Shown here in pieces: positions 45,522 through 53,970 of a stretch of DNA of 64,000 bases (its first letter is position 1; every line of letters starts with the position of its first letter). A program made the position numbers and the translations under genes. The notes under the pieces were generated by a model. That model was not told where the DNA came from, did not search any database, and was given only the letters and a program-made list of their open reading frames with translations. The DNA is from Sphingobacterium chuzhouense (lineage in GTDB: Bacteria; Bacteroidota; Bacteroidia; Sphingobacteriales; Sphingobacteriaceae): contig NZ_JACNYL010000003.1 in NCBI RefSeq assembly GCF_014692525.1, positions 124,001 through 188,000 on the forward strand, in the 5' to 3' direction.

Positions 45522-47915
45522 CTACTGAATATAAGCGTACGTAATACCATCGCCACCTCGGTCGGCATGCTCATCTTCAAAATGGGATACATGGCTATAT
45601 TTCCGTAGATAATCACGAATAAATTTCCGGAGGATACCGTCTCCCCTGCCGTGCAAAATCTTCAACGAAGGATAACCAATCATTACGGCACGATCTAACA
45701 CCGTCTCCAACTGACGTAAAGCATCTTCTGTCCGCATTCCTCTTACGTCAAGTTCTGGTTGAAAATCCGCAGCCGATTCCGTGGAAATAGTTTTATGTTT
45801 CTTGATTACTTTCGCTTTTTCCTTTCCCTGCAATTTAACTACCTTATTTTTCTTAACAACCGTACGCAACTCTCCAAGTGCCAAAATCAGATTATTGCCT
45901 TTCGAAACTTCGATGACCTGAGCTTCTGTATCTGCATCCAAAATCTTCACCCAGTCTCCTACTTTAATGGACACATCAACCTCCGCAATGGCTACCTGTT
46001 TAGCGACAGGCTTCTTCTCCGTGTGCTTGTCCACTTCGGCATGTAGGCGACGTCGTATTTCCTTTGTCTTGTCTTTGTCCGCTTGTACCGATTTAATCTC
46101 CGCAACCGTATTCTCAATTAGTTTATTAGCACTCTTTAGAATTTGACGAGCCTCTTCTTTCGCTTCCCGGATGATTTGCTTCTTATTTTCTTCCAGGTAT
46201 CCCTGCAAGCTTTCGTATTCAATCTTCAACCTTTCTAACTCGCGTTCCCGCATCGCGATAGCGGTCTTCGTGTCGTATATTTCCTTTTTATCACGTTCTA
46301 AGTCAACTAATAAGGTATCAACTTTCTTTTGACGGGTACCTATTTTGTCTTTTGCAGCATGTAAAATTTCTTTATTCAAGCCAATTTTCTGTGCAATTTC
46401 AAATGCGTACGAACTCCCCGGCTTTCCTACTTGTAATATATATAGCGGACGCATTGCGACGTTATCGAATAGCATTGAAGCATTTTCTAAACCTGCGGTA
46501 TTACTCGCAAATACTTTAAGATTAGAATAGTGAGTTGTTATGACGCCACGCACCTCTTTTTTGTTCAGGACTTCCAACACTGCTTCGGCAATCGGCCCTC
46601 CAAATAATGGATCCGTCCCCGTACCAAACTCGTCAATCAACACGAGTGTTCTTGCGTTTGCAAATTCGGTGAAGTGCTTCATTTTTGAAAGGTGAGCGCT
46701 ATATGTACTTAAGTCGCTTTCGATGGATTGGTCATCGCCTATATCGGCAAATATCTGTCGAAAAACACCTAATTTAGAGGTAACCTCTGCTGGAATGAGC
46801 AATCCCGATTGTACCATAAGTTGCAGTAGACCGACAGTTTTCATGCAGACCGATTTACCTCCTGCATTTGGTCCCGACACCAGAATGACACGGTCTTCTT
46901 TATCGATTTTGATATTTAAAGGAACGACAGGCGGATGGTTTTCTTTACGTGCATTTATTAACAATAATGGATGCCTCGCATTGACCAGATTAATCTCTGC
47001 CTCTTTTGACAATTCAGGCATCTCAGCTTCCATGTCAATGGCAAACAACGCTTTCGCTCTAACAAAATCTAGCTTGCTCAATAATCCATGATACGCTAAT
47101 AATAACGGAACATGTGGACGCAGTTCAGTGGTCAGTTCCGTTAATATACGGATAACTTCCCGCCTACGCTCAAATGCTAAATCCCTCACTTTATTATTAA
47201 GATGAAAGACCTCTTCCGGCTCTATATAAGCCGTTTGTCCAGTAGCAGATTCATCGTGTATAAAGCCCTTAAGTTTACGCTTATTTTCGGCGAGTATAGG
47301 AATACACAAACGGCCATCCCTGATTGTCAAGTTCCCATCCGCTGTCCAACCATTATTTTGTGCTTGCTTAAATACCTGGTCAATACGCTTACGGGCTTCC
47401 TGTTCGCTTTTAAGTATCTGTTGTGTCAAATCCAGCAACAAGCGAGACGCATTATCTTTCATTTTTCCTCGGTCGTCTATCACCGCTTCAATCTGTCGGA
47501 TAATTTTCGTTTCGATAGGCAGATGTTCAAATAGCAGCTCCAAATGTACATATTGTCCTTCCCGATCATTGAAATAACGAATAACAGCATACACTGTACG
47601 CAGTGAAAGCAAAATGCGATGAAATTCCTCCTCTGCTAAAAAAGAACCTTCTACGCGGGCTTTTTCCGCCAGCGGTTTTATAGGATACAAGTGGTCTACA
47701 GGAAGTGGAGCATCATTAATCAGCAAATCTTTAAACTCCTGTGTTTGACGAAGAAATCTATCTATTTGTTCAAGTTTCACCTGAGGTTGGATTCTCTCCA
47801 CCATCTCTTTCCCGGATTCACTTAAACATTTATCTTTTATTAGGTCTTTAATCTCAATAAAACCTAGTTTATCTATTGCATTTTTTGGGAAAATCATAAA
47901 TTCCTTAATTTTCAA
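45522..47915 (-). CDS. mutS2: Endonuclease MutS2
   Basis: MutS-homologue ATPase with Smr nuclease domain, involved in suppression of recombination and ribosome rescue. 797 residues: core/clamp helices, ATPase with Walker A SGPNAGGKSVCMKTVG, Walker B TLVLIDEFGTGTDP, long coiled coil (about 525-640), KOW-like beta domain (about 650-700), and C-terminal Smr domain (LDVRGMRTEDALRQLE, HGRGDGILRKFIRDYL). No N-terminal mismatch-recognition domain, as expected for MutS2. Overlaps the DUF4296 gene by 11 bp. Confidence 0.95.
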   Translation of the reverse strand: MKIKEFMIFPKNAIDKLGFIEIKDLIKDKCLSESGKEMVERIQPQVKLEQIDRFLRQTQEFKDLLINDAPLPVDHLYPIKPLAEKARVEGSFLAEEEFHRILLSLRTVYAVIRYFNDREGQYVHLELLFEHLPIETKIIRQIEAVIDDRGKMKDNASRLLLDLTQQILKSEQEARKRIDQVFKQAQNNGWTADGNLTIRDGRLCIPILAENKRKLKGFIHDESATGQTAYIEPEEVFHLNNKVRDLAFERRREVIRILTELTTELRPHVPLLLAYHGLLSKLDFVRAKALFAIDMEAEMPELSKEAEINLVNARHPLLLINARKENHPPVVPLNIKIDKEDRVILVSGPNAGGKSVCMKTVGLLQLMVQSGLLIPAEVTSKLGVFRQIFADIGDDQSIESDLSTYSAHLSKMKHFTEFANARTLVLIDEFGTGTDPLFGGPIAEAVLEVLNKKEVRGVITTHYSNLKVFASNTAGLENASMLFDNVAMRPLYILQVGKPGSSYAFEIAQKIGLNKEILHAAKDKIGTRQKKVDTLLVDLERDKKEIYDTKTAIAMRERELERLKIEYESLQGYLEENKKQIIREAKEEARQILKSANKLIENTVAEIKSVQADKDKTKEIRRRLHAEVDKHTEKKPVAKQVAIAEVDVSIKVGDWVKILDADTEAQVIEVSKGNNLILALGELRTVVKKNKVVKLQGKEKAKVIKKHKTISTESAADFQPELDVRGMRTEDALRQLETVLDRAVMIGYPSLKILHGRGDGILRKFIRDYLRKYSHVSHFEDEHADRGGDGITYAYIQ

Positions 47916-48609
47916 GCGGCTTCGCTTCTACTTTTTGTGGTACGGGGCTTTGAACTGGAGTCGGCCGGACTCGTCGGGATGTAGTAGCTGGTTTCTGTTC
48001 AACAGATACGGCATTAGAATCCACCTGAGATTTTTCCGATGCTTCCGCGTTCGGGTCATCTGTTTTTTTGGATGCAGAAGGTTGAATTGTCGGTTGATAC
48101 GTTTGAATAGCATACAGTTCGGTGCCTTCCATAAAATCTTTTTGATGAACGCGATATGTCAGCGGGATCGTATCCACGTGTACATCCAGAATTAATCTAC
48201 GAGCAGACTCTTTTAAACGTTCATATCGTTGGACGACACGTATACTGTCTGAAACCCGTGCATTTTTTAAAGAATCCGTTCGGCGGTAATCGTCCTCATA
48301 GGCGTTTAATTTTTTCGTTACCTCCACATATAGTTCCTTAGAAGCTATAGGATTACCTAAATAATAGGTTATATTTTCCTTAAATTTAACCGAATCAATA
48401 CCATACTTTTCAAATACCTCTTCATACAGCCCATCGATAACTTTACGCGTGCTATCTACAGGCAACGTGTTCAAATAGCCATCCACCAAGTGTACATCTG
48501 TCAACAAGTCTATCATTGTCTTTTCCGAAAGAGTTCCTTTCGGCTTCGATCTATCACAGGAAATCATCAAAAAAAACGACGACAATATAATAAGTATTAA
48601 GCGCTGCAT
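47905..48609 (-). CDS. DUF4296-type lipoprotein
   Basis: Bacteroidota-specific envelope lipoprotein of unknown role. I start it at 48609 (MQRLILIILSSFFLMISCDR), which gives a proper lipobox; a -7 element TAATTTTG at 48624-48631 lies downstream of the alternative ATG at 48642 and rules that one out if used. The 234-residue product has a helical DUF4296 core (about 25-115, MIDLLTDVHLVDGYLN) and a low-complexity Pro/Ser/Lys tail (about 165-234). It overlaps mutS2. Confidence 0.82.
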   Translation of the reverse strand: MQRLILIILSSFFLMISCDRSKPKGTLSEKTMIDLLTDVHLVDGYLNTLPVDSTRKVIDGLYEEVFEKYGIDSVKFKENITYYLGNPIASKELYVEVTKKLNAYEDDYRRTDSLKNARVSDSIRVVQRYERLKESARRLILDVHVDTIPLTYRVHQKDFMEGTELYAIQTYQPTIQPSASKKTDDPNAEASEKSQVDSNAVSVEQKPATTSRRVRPTPVQSPVPQKVEAKPLEN

Positions 48610-48690
48610 TTCGTAAGTTTGTACAAAATTACAAAAAGGCATTATAATAACAGCTTTTTTCAGTTTCTGAACGTTTGAAATTACACCAAA

Positions 48691-49383
48691 ATGAGTATTG
48701 CAACAAATATTGAATCTTTACAAATCGACCTCAAACCCATCGGTGTCACACTTGTTGCCGTTTCCAAGACGAAATCGAATGAAGAAATCATGGAAGCTTA
48801 TGAGGCAGGACAACGCATATTTGGCGAAAATATGGTACAGGAGATGGTAGAGAAATATGAAGCTTTACCTAAAGATATTGAATGGCATCTTGTAGGGCAT
48901 CTTCAGACAAATAAGATAAAATACATCGCTCCTTTTGTATCCATGATACAGTCTGTTGATTCTTTAAAAGTTTTAAAAGAAATTGATAAACATGCAGGCA
49001 AACACCACCGAACCATCGATTGTCTTCTACAAGTGTACATTGCAGATGAAGCAAACAAATTCGGCTTCGATCATGCGGAGCTTATCGAAATGCTGCGTAG
49101 TGATGACTTTCAAAGTTTAGAGCATATACGTGTCCGTGGACTCATGGGAATCGCAACGAACACAGAAAACGAAAAGGTTATCAAGGAAGAGTTTTATGAA
49201 CTAAAAATGTTGTTTGACGGCATAAAGGCAAGCTTCTTTCGTAAGGAAGACACTTTTAGCACACTGTCCATGGGTATGTCATCAGACTATAGTCTGGCTA
49301 TAGAAAAAGGTGCAAATATGGTTCGTTTGGGAAGTACTATATTCGGCAAACGTGTTATTAAGCATTACAAAAACAAAGATTGA
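48691..49383 (+). CDS. YggS/PROSC-family PLP-binding protein
   Basis: Pyridoxal-phosphate homeostasis protein, 230 residues, a single TIM-barrel domain of the alanine-racemase fold. PLP lysine in LVAVSKTKSNEEI (about K27-K29), conserved FGENMVQEMVEKYEAL, EWHLVGHLQTNKIKYI, and the phosphate-binding MGMSSDYSLAIEKGANMVRLGSTIFG. Divergent from the DUF4296 gene by about 80 bp, a common arrangement in the phylum. Confidence 0.94.
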   Translation: MSIATNIESLQIDLKPIGVTLVAVSKTKSNEEIMEAYEAGQRIFGENMVQEMVEKYEALPKDIEWHLVGHLQTNKIKYIAPFVSMIQSVDSLKVLKEIDKHAGKHHRTIDCLLQVYIADEANKFGFDHAELIEMLRSDDFQSLEHIRVRGLMGIATNTENEKVIKEEFYELKMLFDGIKASFFRKEDTFSTLSMGMSSDYSLAIEKGANMVRLGSTIFGKRVIKHYKNKD

Positions 49384-49423
49384 AAAATAAGAGGTATAGG
49401 GAACGAACTGCATTTAGCGATTG

Positions 49424-50248
49424 ATGAAAAGAAAGTTAATATATAGCGTTGGATTGGGTATCTTATTGTTTACCTTGAGCTGCGTCAATGGGAATAAACA
49501 AACGGGAAATACATCTGTACAAGAAGATACGCATCCATCGTCAAACGATACGTTGGGTTATCACATGGAGGTTTTCAAAGAAATAAGTCCTTATTTCTCC
49601 GGAGACGAAACAACCATAGATACGACATTTTATGCAGCACGTTATCCTGTGTTTTCTCCGGAAATTGATTCCTTGGTTCGAGATGCGATCTTTGTCGATG
49701 GAGAGTATAATGCAAGCCAAGTAGCAGAAAGCTTTCTAGGTGGGTTTAATGAATATGCAGAAGAGCAAATAGAAAGTGAGAATCAGGCTTTTCATGCTTG
49801 GTTTAGAGACCAAGCTTGTGAAGTTGTTTTGAATGTATCCGGTTTTCTTACCTTAAAGAACATCATCAGTGAATATACCGGAGGTGCACATGGAATAGAA
49901 ATTGAAATCTGGTCCAGCTACGACATACAAAATAAAAGAAAGCTTTACTTGAACGATCTTTTTCAAGATACGCTTGCTTTGCGGCAAATTGCAGAAGACT
50001 ATTTCAGAAAACAGGAACAATTGAGCGATACCAGTTCTTATGGGAGTGCTTATTTTTTTGAAGACGAAACCTTTAAACTTGCAGACAACTTTGGTATGAC
50101 ACCGACGGGTCTTTTATTTCACTACAACCCGTACGAAATAAAATCATACGCGGAGGGACCTACAACGCTCATTATTCCATATAGCGCATTGGAAGATGTG
50201 ATGACGACAAAGGGCAAGAGATTGTTGGCAGTAATCAATAAACAGTAA
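49424..50248 (+). CDS. DUF4163/DUF3298 domain lipoprotein
   Basis: Exported protein of 274 residues; the ATG at 49424 is preferred over a TTG one codon earlier. Lipobox LFTLSCVNG. The mature part shows a DUF4163-like strand-helix region and the DUF3298 (RsiV-like) phrase ISEYTGGAHGIEIEIWSSYD, FNDLF-like LYLNDLFQDT, and LLFHYNPYEIKSYAEGPTTL. Related domains occur in the lysozyme-sensing anti-sigma RsiV, but no sigma gene is adjacent. The last codons lie within a 14-unit run of 7-bp repeats. Confidence 0.85.
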   Translation: MKRKLIYSVGLGILLFTLSCVNGNKQTGNTSVQEDTHPSSNDTLGYHMEVFKEISPYFSGDETTIDTTFYAARYPVFSPEIDSLVRDAIFVDGEYNASQVAESFLGGFNEYAEEQIESENQAFHAWFRDQACEVVLNVSGFLTLKNIISEYTGGAHGIEIEIWSSYDIQNKRKLYLNDLFQDTLALRQIAEDYFRKQEQLSDTSSYGSAYFFEDETFKLADNFGMTPTGLLFHYNPYEIKSYAEGPTTLIIPYSALEDVMTTKGKRLLAVINKQ

Positions 50249-50326
50249 TCAATTAACGGCAATCAGTAGGCAGTTAAGAGTAATTTATGACGGGGCACGA
50301 ATCACGAGTCACGAACTATGAATAAA
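50229..50326 (+). repeat. Fourteen degenerate 7-bp tandem repeats before the aspartate kinase gene
   Basis: Uninterrupted heptads from 50229: CAGTAAT, CAATAAA, CAGTAAT, CAATTAA, CGGCAAT, CAGTAGG, CAGTTAA, GAGTAAT, TTATGAC, GGGGCAC, GAATCAC, GAGTCAC, GAACTAT, GAATAAA. The first three cover the end of the preceding gene. They drift gradually from CAGTAAT-like to GAGTCAC-like. Confidence 0.65.
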
Positions 50327-50336
50327 AAACGTTTTA

Positions 50337-51599
50337 ATGCAAGTATTTAAATTTGGCGGAGCATCGGTAAAAGATGCGGACAGCATACGAAATGTAGCAC
50401 ATATTATTACAAAATATAAGAGGGGGGAATTACTCGTTGTAGTTTCTGCACTTGGCAAAACTACTAATGCGCTAACCGAAGTTACCCAACATTTTATTGA
50501 CGAAACAGGACAAGCTTTTGGCCTGTTGGAAAAAATAAAAAATGCACACCAACAGATTTTAACGGATCTTTTTGGAACATCGCGTCATCCTATATTTGAT
50601 GAAATTGCAAATTGCTTCGTAGAAATTGAATGGATATTGGAAGAAGAACCGCAAGATTCATATGACTACCTACATGACCAGATAGTCTCTACCGGCGAAA
50701 TTGTTTCTTCCAAAATACTTGCGGCCTACTGTGTCCATACGGGGCTACCCATCAAATGGATAGATGCCCGTGACTACATTTTTACGGACAATACCTATCG
50801 GGAAGCGGAAGTAGACTGGCAAAAAACGGAAGATAAAATCCGCAGGGAGCTGCCTACGATACTCGATGAGCAAATTATTATCACACAGGGTTTCATCGGT
50901 TCCACCTCCGAAAACTTCACAACAACATTGGGTCGCGAAGGTTCCGACTACACTGCGGCTATATTCGCAGCCTGCCTACAGGCGGATAATGTGACTATAT
51001 GGAAAGATGTACCAGGCGTGCTTAATGCAGATCCCAAATGGTTTAACCCGACGGAACTCATTCCAGAATTATCATACACTGATGCCATTGAGCTTACGTA
51101 CTACGGCGCGACCGTTATTCACCCAAAGACAATTAAACCTTTACAGAATAAGAAAATTACATTGAATGTGCGTTCTTTTGTTCGTCCTGAAGAGCCGGGA
51201 ACACTTATCCGCACGACGAATGACGGATTGCCTATACCCTCTTTTATTTTCAAGGTTAATCAGGTTTTCGTGAACATACAGCCTCGAGATTTTTCTTTTA
51301 TTGTGGAGGATAACTTGAGCCATATATTCAACCTCTTCCATAGCCACCGTATCAAAATCAATATGATGCACAACAGTGCTATAAGCTTCTGTGTCAGCAT
51401 CGATGATACCGGATCTAATGTGGCAACATTATTGGAAGAACTTGAAAAACGCTATAAGGTGAGTGTTGAAAAGGGCTTGGAACTTATTACTATTCGTTAT
51501 TTCAATCAAGAGACCATCGACCGCGTATTGGTAAATAAAAAAATTATCCGAGAGCTTAAAGATAGCTATACTTGTCAATTATTAGTTAAGGATTTATAA
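50337..51599 (+). CDS. Aspartate kinase (monofunctional)
   Basis: Catalyses phosphorylation of aspartate, first step to lysine, threonine and methionine. 420 residues: kinase domain with VFKFGGASVKDADSIRNVA and TTLGREGSDYTAAIFAAC, and two C-terminal ACT domains (about 295-420). No homoserine dehydrogenase domain is attached. The upstream gap consists of 7-bp repeats, with no recognisable promoter or leader peptide. 12 bp separate it from the methyltransferase gene. Confidence 0.92.
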   Translation: MQVFKFGGASVKDADSIRNVAHIITKYKRGELLVVVSALGKTTNALTEVTQHFIDETGQAFGLLEKIKNAHQQILTDLFGTSRHPIFDEIANCFVEIEWILEEEPQDSYDYLHDQIVSTGEIVSSKILAAYCVHTGLPIKWIDARDYIFTDNTYREAEVDWQKTEDKIRRELPTILDEQIIITQGFIGSTSENFTTTLGREGSDYTAAIFAACLQADNVTIWKDVPGVLNADPKWFNPTELIPELSYTDAIELTYYGATVIHPKTIKPLQNKKITLNVRSFVRPEEPGTLIRTTNDGLPIPSFIFKVNQVFVNIQPRDFSFIVEDNLSHIFNLFHSHRIKINMMHNSAISFCVSIDDTGSNVATLLEELEKRYKVSVEKGLELITIRYFNQETIDRVLVNKKIIRELKDSYTCQLLVKDL

Positions 51600-51611
51600 G
51601 AATGATAAGTA

Positions 51612-52796
51612 ATGAACAAAAACATTCTATCACCAGAAGTCCAGTCTTTTATCCGTCAGCATGCACACGAGAACGCAAGCGGTATCGCTTTGAAAAAAAG
51701 TCCGTTTGGACAGGTGTCGTCATCTGAGCTTGCCCAGCAGATAAACGGCTGGCAGAAAGTTAGCACTAAAATACCCGAATGGTTGGAACGAAGCAAAGTA
51801 TTATATTTTCCCGAGAAACTGAATCTCGAGCAATCTTCTTCTGCGAGAACCGGAAAGTTTAAAGCCTCCCTCCTTTCACCGAACAGTAACGTGTTAGACT
51901 TAACGGGGGGATTTGGTGTAGACAGTTATTATTTCGCGAAACAGGCCAACAAGGTGTTACATTGTGAAATCAATCGGGAATTATCACAAATCGTAGCATA
52001 CAACCTCGGCGAATTAGGCTTAAACAACATCCAATTCCACGCCGGAGACGGGATTGCTCTCTTGATCTCATCTCATGAGCGATATGATTACATTTATGCC
52101 GATCCCTCCCGAAGAGTGAAAAACCAAAAGGTTTTTCGTTTGGAGGATTGCGAGCCTAATATACTGGCCTCTCAATCGTTATTTTTCCAACACTCGGATA
52201 TACTCGTTACCAAATTAGCCCCACTGCTCGATATCTCGGGGGCATTACACGTACTGCCAAATGTTAAAGACGTATATGTTATCAGTATAGAAAACGATTG
52301 TAAGGAATTGCTGTTCGTCCAAGAGAAATCCTTTCAGGGTATTCCCACTATTCACGCTGTGCGGCTATCGACAGAAGTACCACAGCTCTTCTCTTTTAAT
52401 TATGTACAGGAAAAGGAAGCAGCTCCTGTATTCGGAGAACCCACAAACTTTTTATACGATCCCGATGTAGCTATTACAAAAGCTGGTGCTTTTAAGTCTA
52501 TAGCTACCGTCTTCCATCTACAGAAACTACATCAGCACAGCCATCTGTATACTAGCTATGACCTCATTAGAGAATTCCCAGGACGCATCTTTCGTATCCA
52601 TCGGGTGGTTTCATTTTCGGTTTTTAAAAAGAACGTTGATATTACAAAAGCTAATATCATTAGCAAAAACTTCCCATTAAAAGTAGAAGATCTCCGTAAG
52701 AAGTTCAAGATTAAAGAAGGCGGCGAGGACTATCTATATTTCACAACGCTATTTGACGATAGACATGTGGTTGTATATGGGAAGCGAGTTTTCTAA
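51612..52796 (+). CDS. Class I SAM methyltransferase with THUMP-like domain
   Basis: Predicted nucleic-acid methyltransferase, 394 residues. N-terminal helical part (about 1-85), Rossmann domain with motif I VLDLTGGFGVDSYYFA (about 97-112) and a catalytic-loop-like YADPSRRVKNQKVFRLEDC (about 158-176), then a C-terminal THUMP-like region (about 300-394). The DPSR motif sits where amino-methyltransferases have DPPY, so an RNA adenine or guanine amino group is possible. Bacteroidota proteins of this kind are uncharacterised. Confidence 0.85.
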   Translation: MNKNILSPEVQSFIRQHAHENASGIALKKSPFGQVSSSELAQQINGWQKVSTKIPEWLERSKVLYFPEKLNLEQSSSARTGKFKASLLSPNSNVLDLTGGFGVDSYYFAKQANKVLHCEINRELSQIVAYNLGELGLNNIQFHAGDGIALLISSHERYDYIYADPSRRVKNQKVFRLEDCEPNILASQSLFFQHSDILVTKLAPLLDISGALHVLPNVKDVYVISIENDCKELLFVQEKSFQGIPTIHAVRLSTEVPQLFSFNYVQEKEAAPVFGEPTNFLYDPDVAITKAGAFKSIATVFHLQKLHQHSHLYTSYDLIREFPGRIFRIHRVVSFSVFKKNVDITKANIISKNFPLKVEDLRKKFKIKEGGEDYLYFTTLFDDRHVVVYGKRVF

Positions 52797-52807
52797 TCTT
52801 ATTTACC

Positions 52808-53851
52808 TCACATTACCTCAATCACGGTACCTTCTTCTAAAGGATGAGATACGCAAATTAAACAACGGCCATTTTCCACTTCCCTATCCGTCAGCACCTC
52901 GTTGTAATCCATACGCACACTGCCCATCGTACACTGTGATATACAAGTACTACACATACCAGATTTGCAGGAATATGGCAGCTTGATTTTATGCTCCAAT
53001 CCCACATCTAATACTGTCTTATTGTACGGAATGGTTAAATCATATTCCTCTCCCTGAAAACGAAGTTTAATATCATAAGGAGTCATATCTATAGGTTCCT
53101 CTTCCTTTTCATCATCATCTTCTTCCTCTTCGGGGAAATGAAATGTTTCTTTCCTTATATGGCTATCCGGAATCCCCATACCCAACAAAGTAAAACGTAC
53201 TAAGTCCATATAAAAAACGGGGCCACAAGTAAAAAACAATACGTTGCCGTGTTCTGGCATATGTTTCTGTACAATACGAAGAAGATACTCTCTATTTAGT
53301 CGTGCATGCAAAAGATTCTTTGAACTGGAAAATATCCATACAATTTCCAAACGGTCAGGATACTGCTTTTGCCAATCCAGCAATTCCTCGTAAAACACCG
53401 TGCTTTCCATTGACCTATTGCTATACACCAGAATTACTTTGGTTTTATCTTCTCTAACCAACACCGTTTTCAAAATAGAATAAAGCGGCGTTATTCCAAC
53501 ACCTGCAGCAAAAAGAAATACAGTACGTTCTATATCCTTTTGAGGCTCATAACAGAATAGCCCTTGCGGTTCCAATACGTCAATAATATCACCTATCCTT
53601 GTTTGGTGATGGAGCAGACGGGAAATCTCTCCATTGTCTACCCTTTTTACGGTAATGGCTAGCGGCTCATCTACATCAGGTGAGCTACTAAAGGAATAAG
53701 ATCTCCTTACTTCTCTTTCTCCGAATGTGAAAGAGACAGTCAGAAATTGACCTGCTTTGGGTTTTGGGTAGTTGCCGAATAAGTCTTTAAATATTAACGT
53801 AACGGTATCATTGGGTTGATATATAATATTGGAAATCTCAAATTTGTGCAT
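52808..53851 (-). CDS. Ferredoxin-NAD(P)H reductase with C-terminal 2Fe-2S domain (PaaE-like)
   Basis: Electron-transfer flavoprotein, 347 residues. FAD domain about 1-100 (RRSYSFSSSPD is the flavin-binding RxYS motif), NAD(P)-binding domain about 105-230 (FLFAAGVGITPLYSILKTVL), an acidic linker (about 236-252, EEEEDDDEKEEEP) and a plant-type ferredoxin domain with CKSGMCSTC and a later Cys in GRCLIC. This layout is like phenylacetyl-CoA epoxidase reductase PaaE and related oxygenase reductases; no oxygenase is adjacent, so the electron acceptor is unknown. Confidence 0.9.
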   Translation of the reverse strand: MHKFEISNIIYQPNDTVTLIFKDLFGNYPKPKAGQFLTVSFTFGEREVRRSYSFSSSPDVDEPLAITVKRVDNGEISRLLHHQTRIGDIIDVLEPQGLFCYEPQKDIERTVFLFAAGVGITPLYSILKTVLVREDKTKVILVYSNRSMESTVFYEELLDWQKQYPDRLEIVWIFSSSKNLLHARLNREYLLRIVQKHMPEHGNVLFFTCGPVFYMDLVRFTLLGMGIPDSHIRKETFHFPEEEEDDDEKEEEPIDMTPYDIKLRFQGEEYDLTIPYNKTVLDVGLEHKIKLPYSCKSGMCSTCISQCTMGSVRMDYNEVLTDREVENGRCLICVSHPLEEGTVIEVM

Positions 53852-53908
53852 GTTATAAAAATAGCGTAATTCTTGAAACTAGACAAATAGATAGCACCTA
53901 TAGGATAT

Positions 53909-53937
53909 AAAAAATCCCGACAAAGCTTGCCGGGATT
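53909..53937 (-). terminator. Rho-independent terminator of the rimP-nusA-infB operon
   Basis: On the minus strand AATCCCGGCAA, loop GCT, TTGTCGGGATT, then a T-run: an 11-bp stem with one G-U pair. It begins about 30 bp after the infB stop. Confidence 0.88.
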
Positions 53938-53970
53938 ATATTATTAATACGTAATACGTAATACGATTAA
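53936..53970. repeat. Five 7-bp tandem repeats at the infB 3' end
   Basis: Heptads TTATATT, ATTAATA, CGTAATA, CGTAATA, CGATTAA. The last unit contains the infB stop codon. Same period as the runs at 17738 and 50229. Confidence 0.5.
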
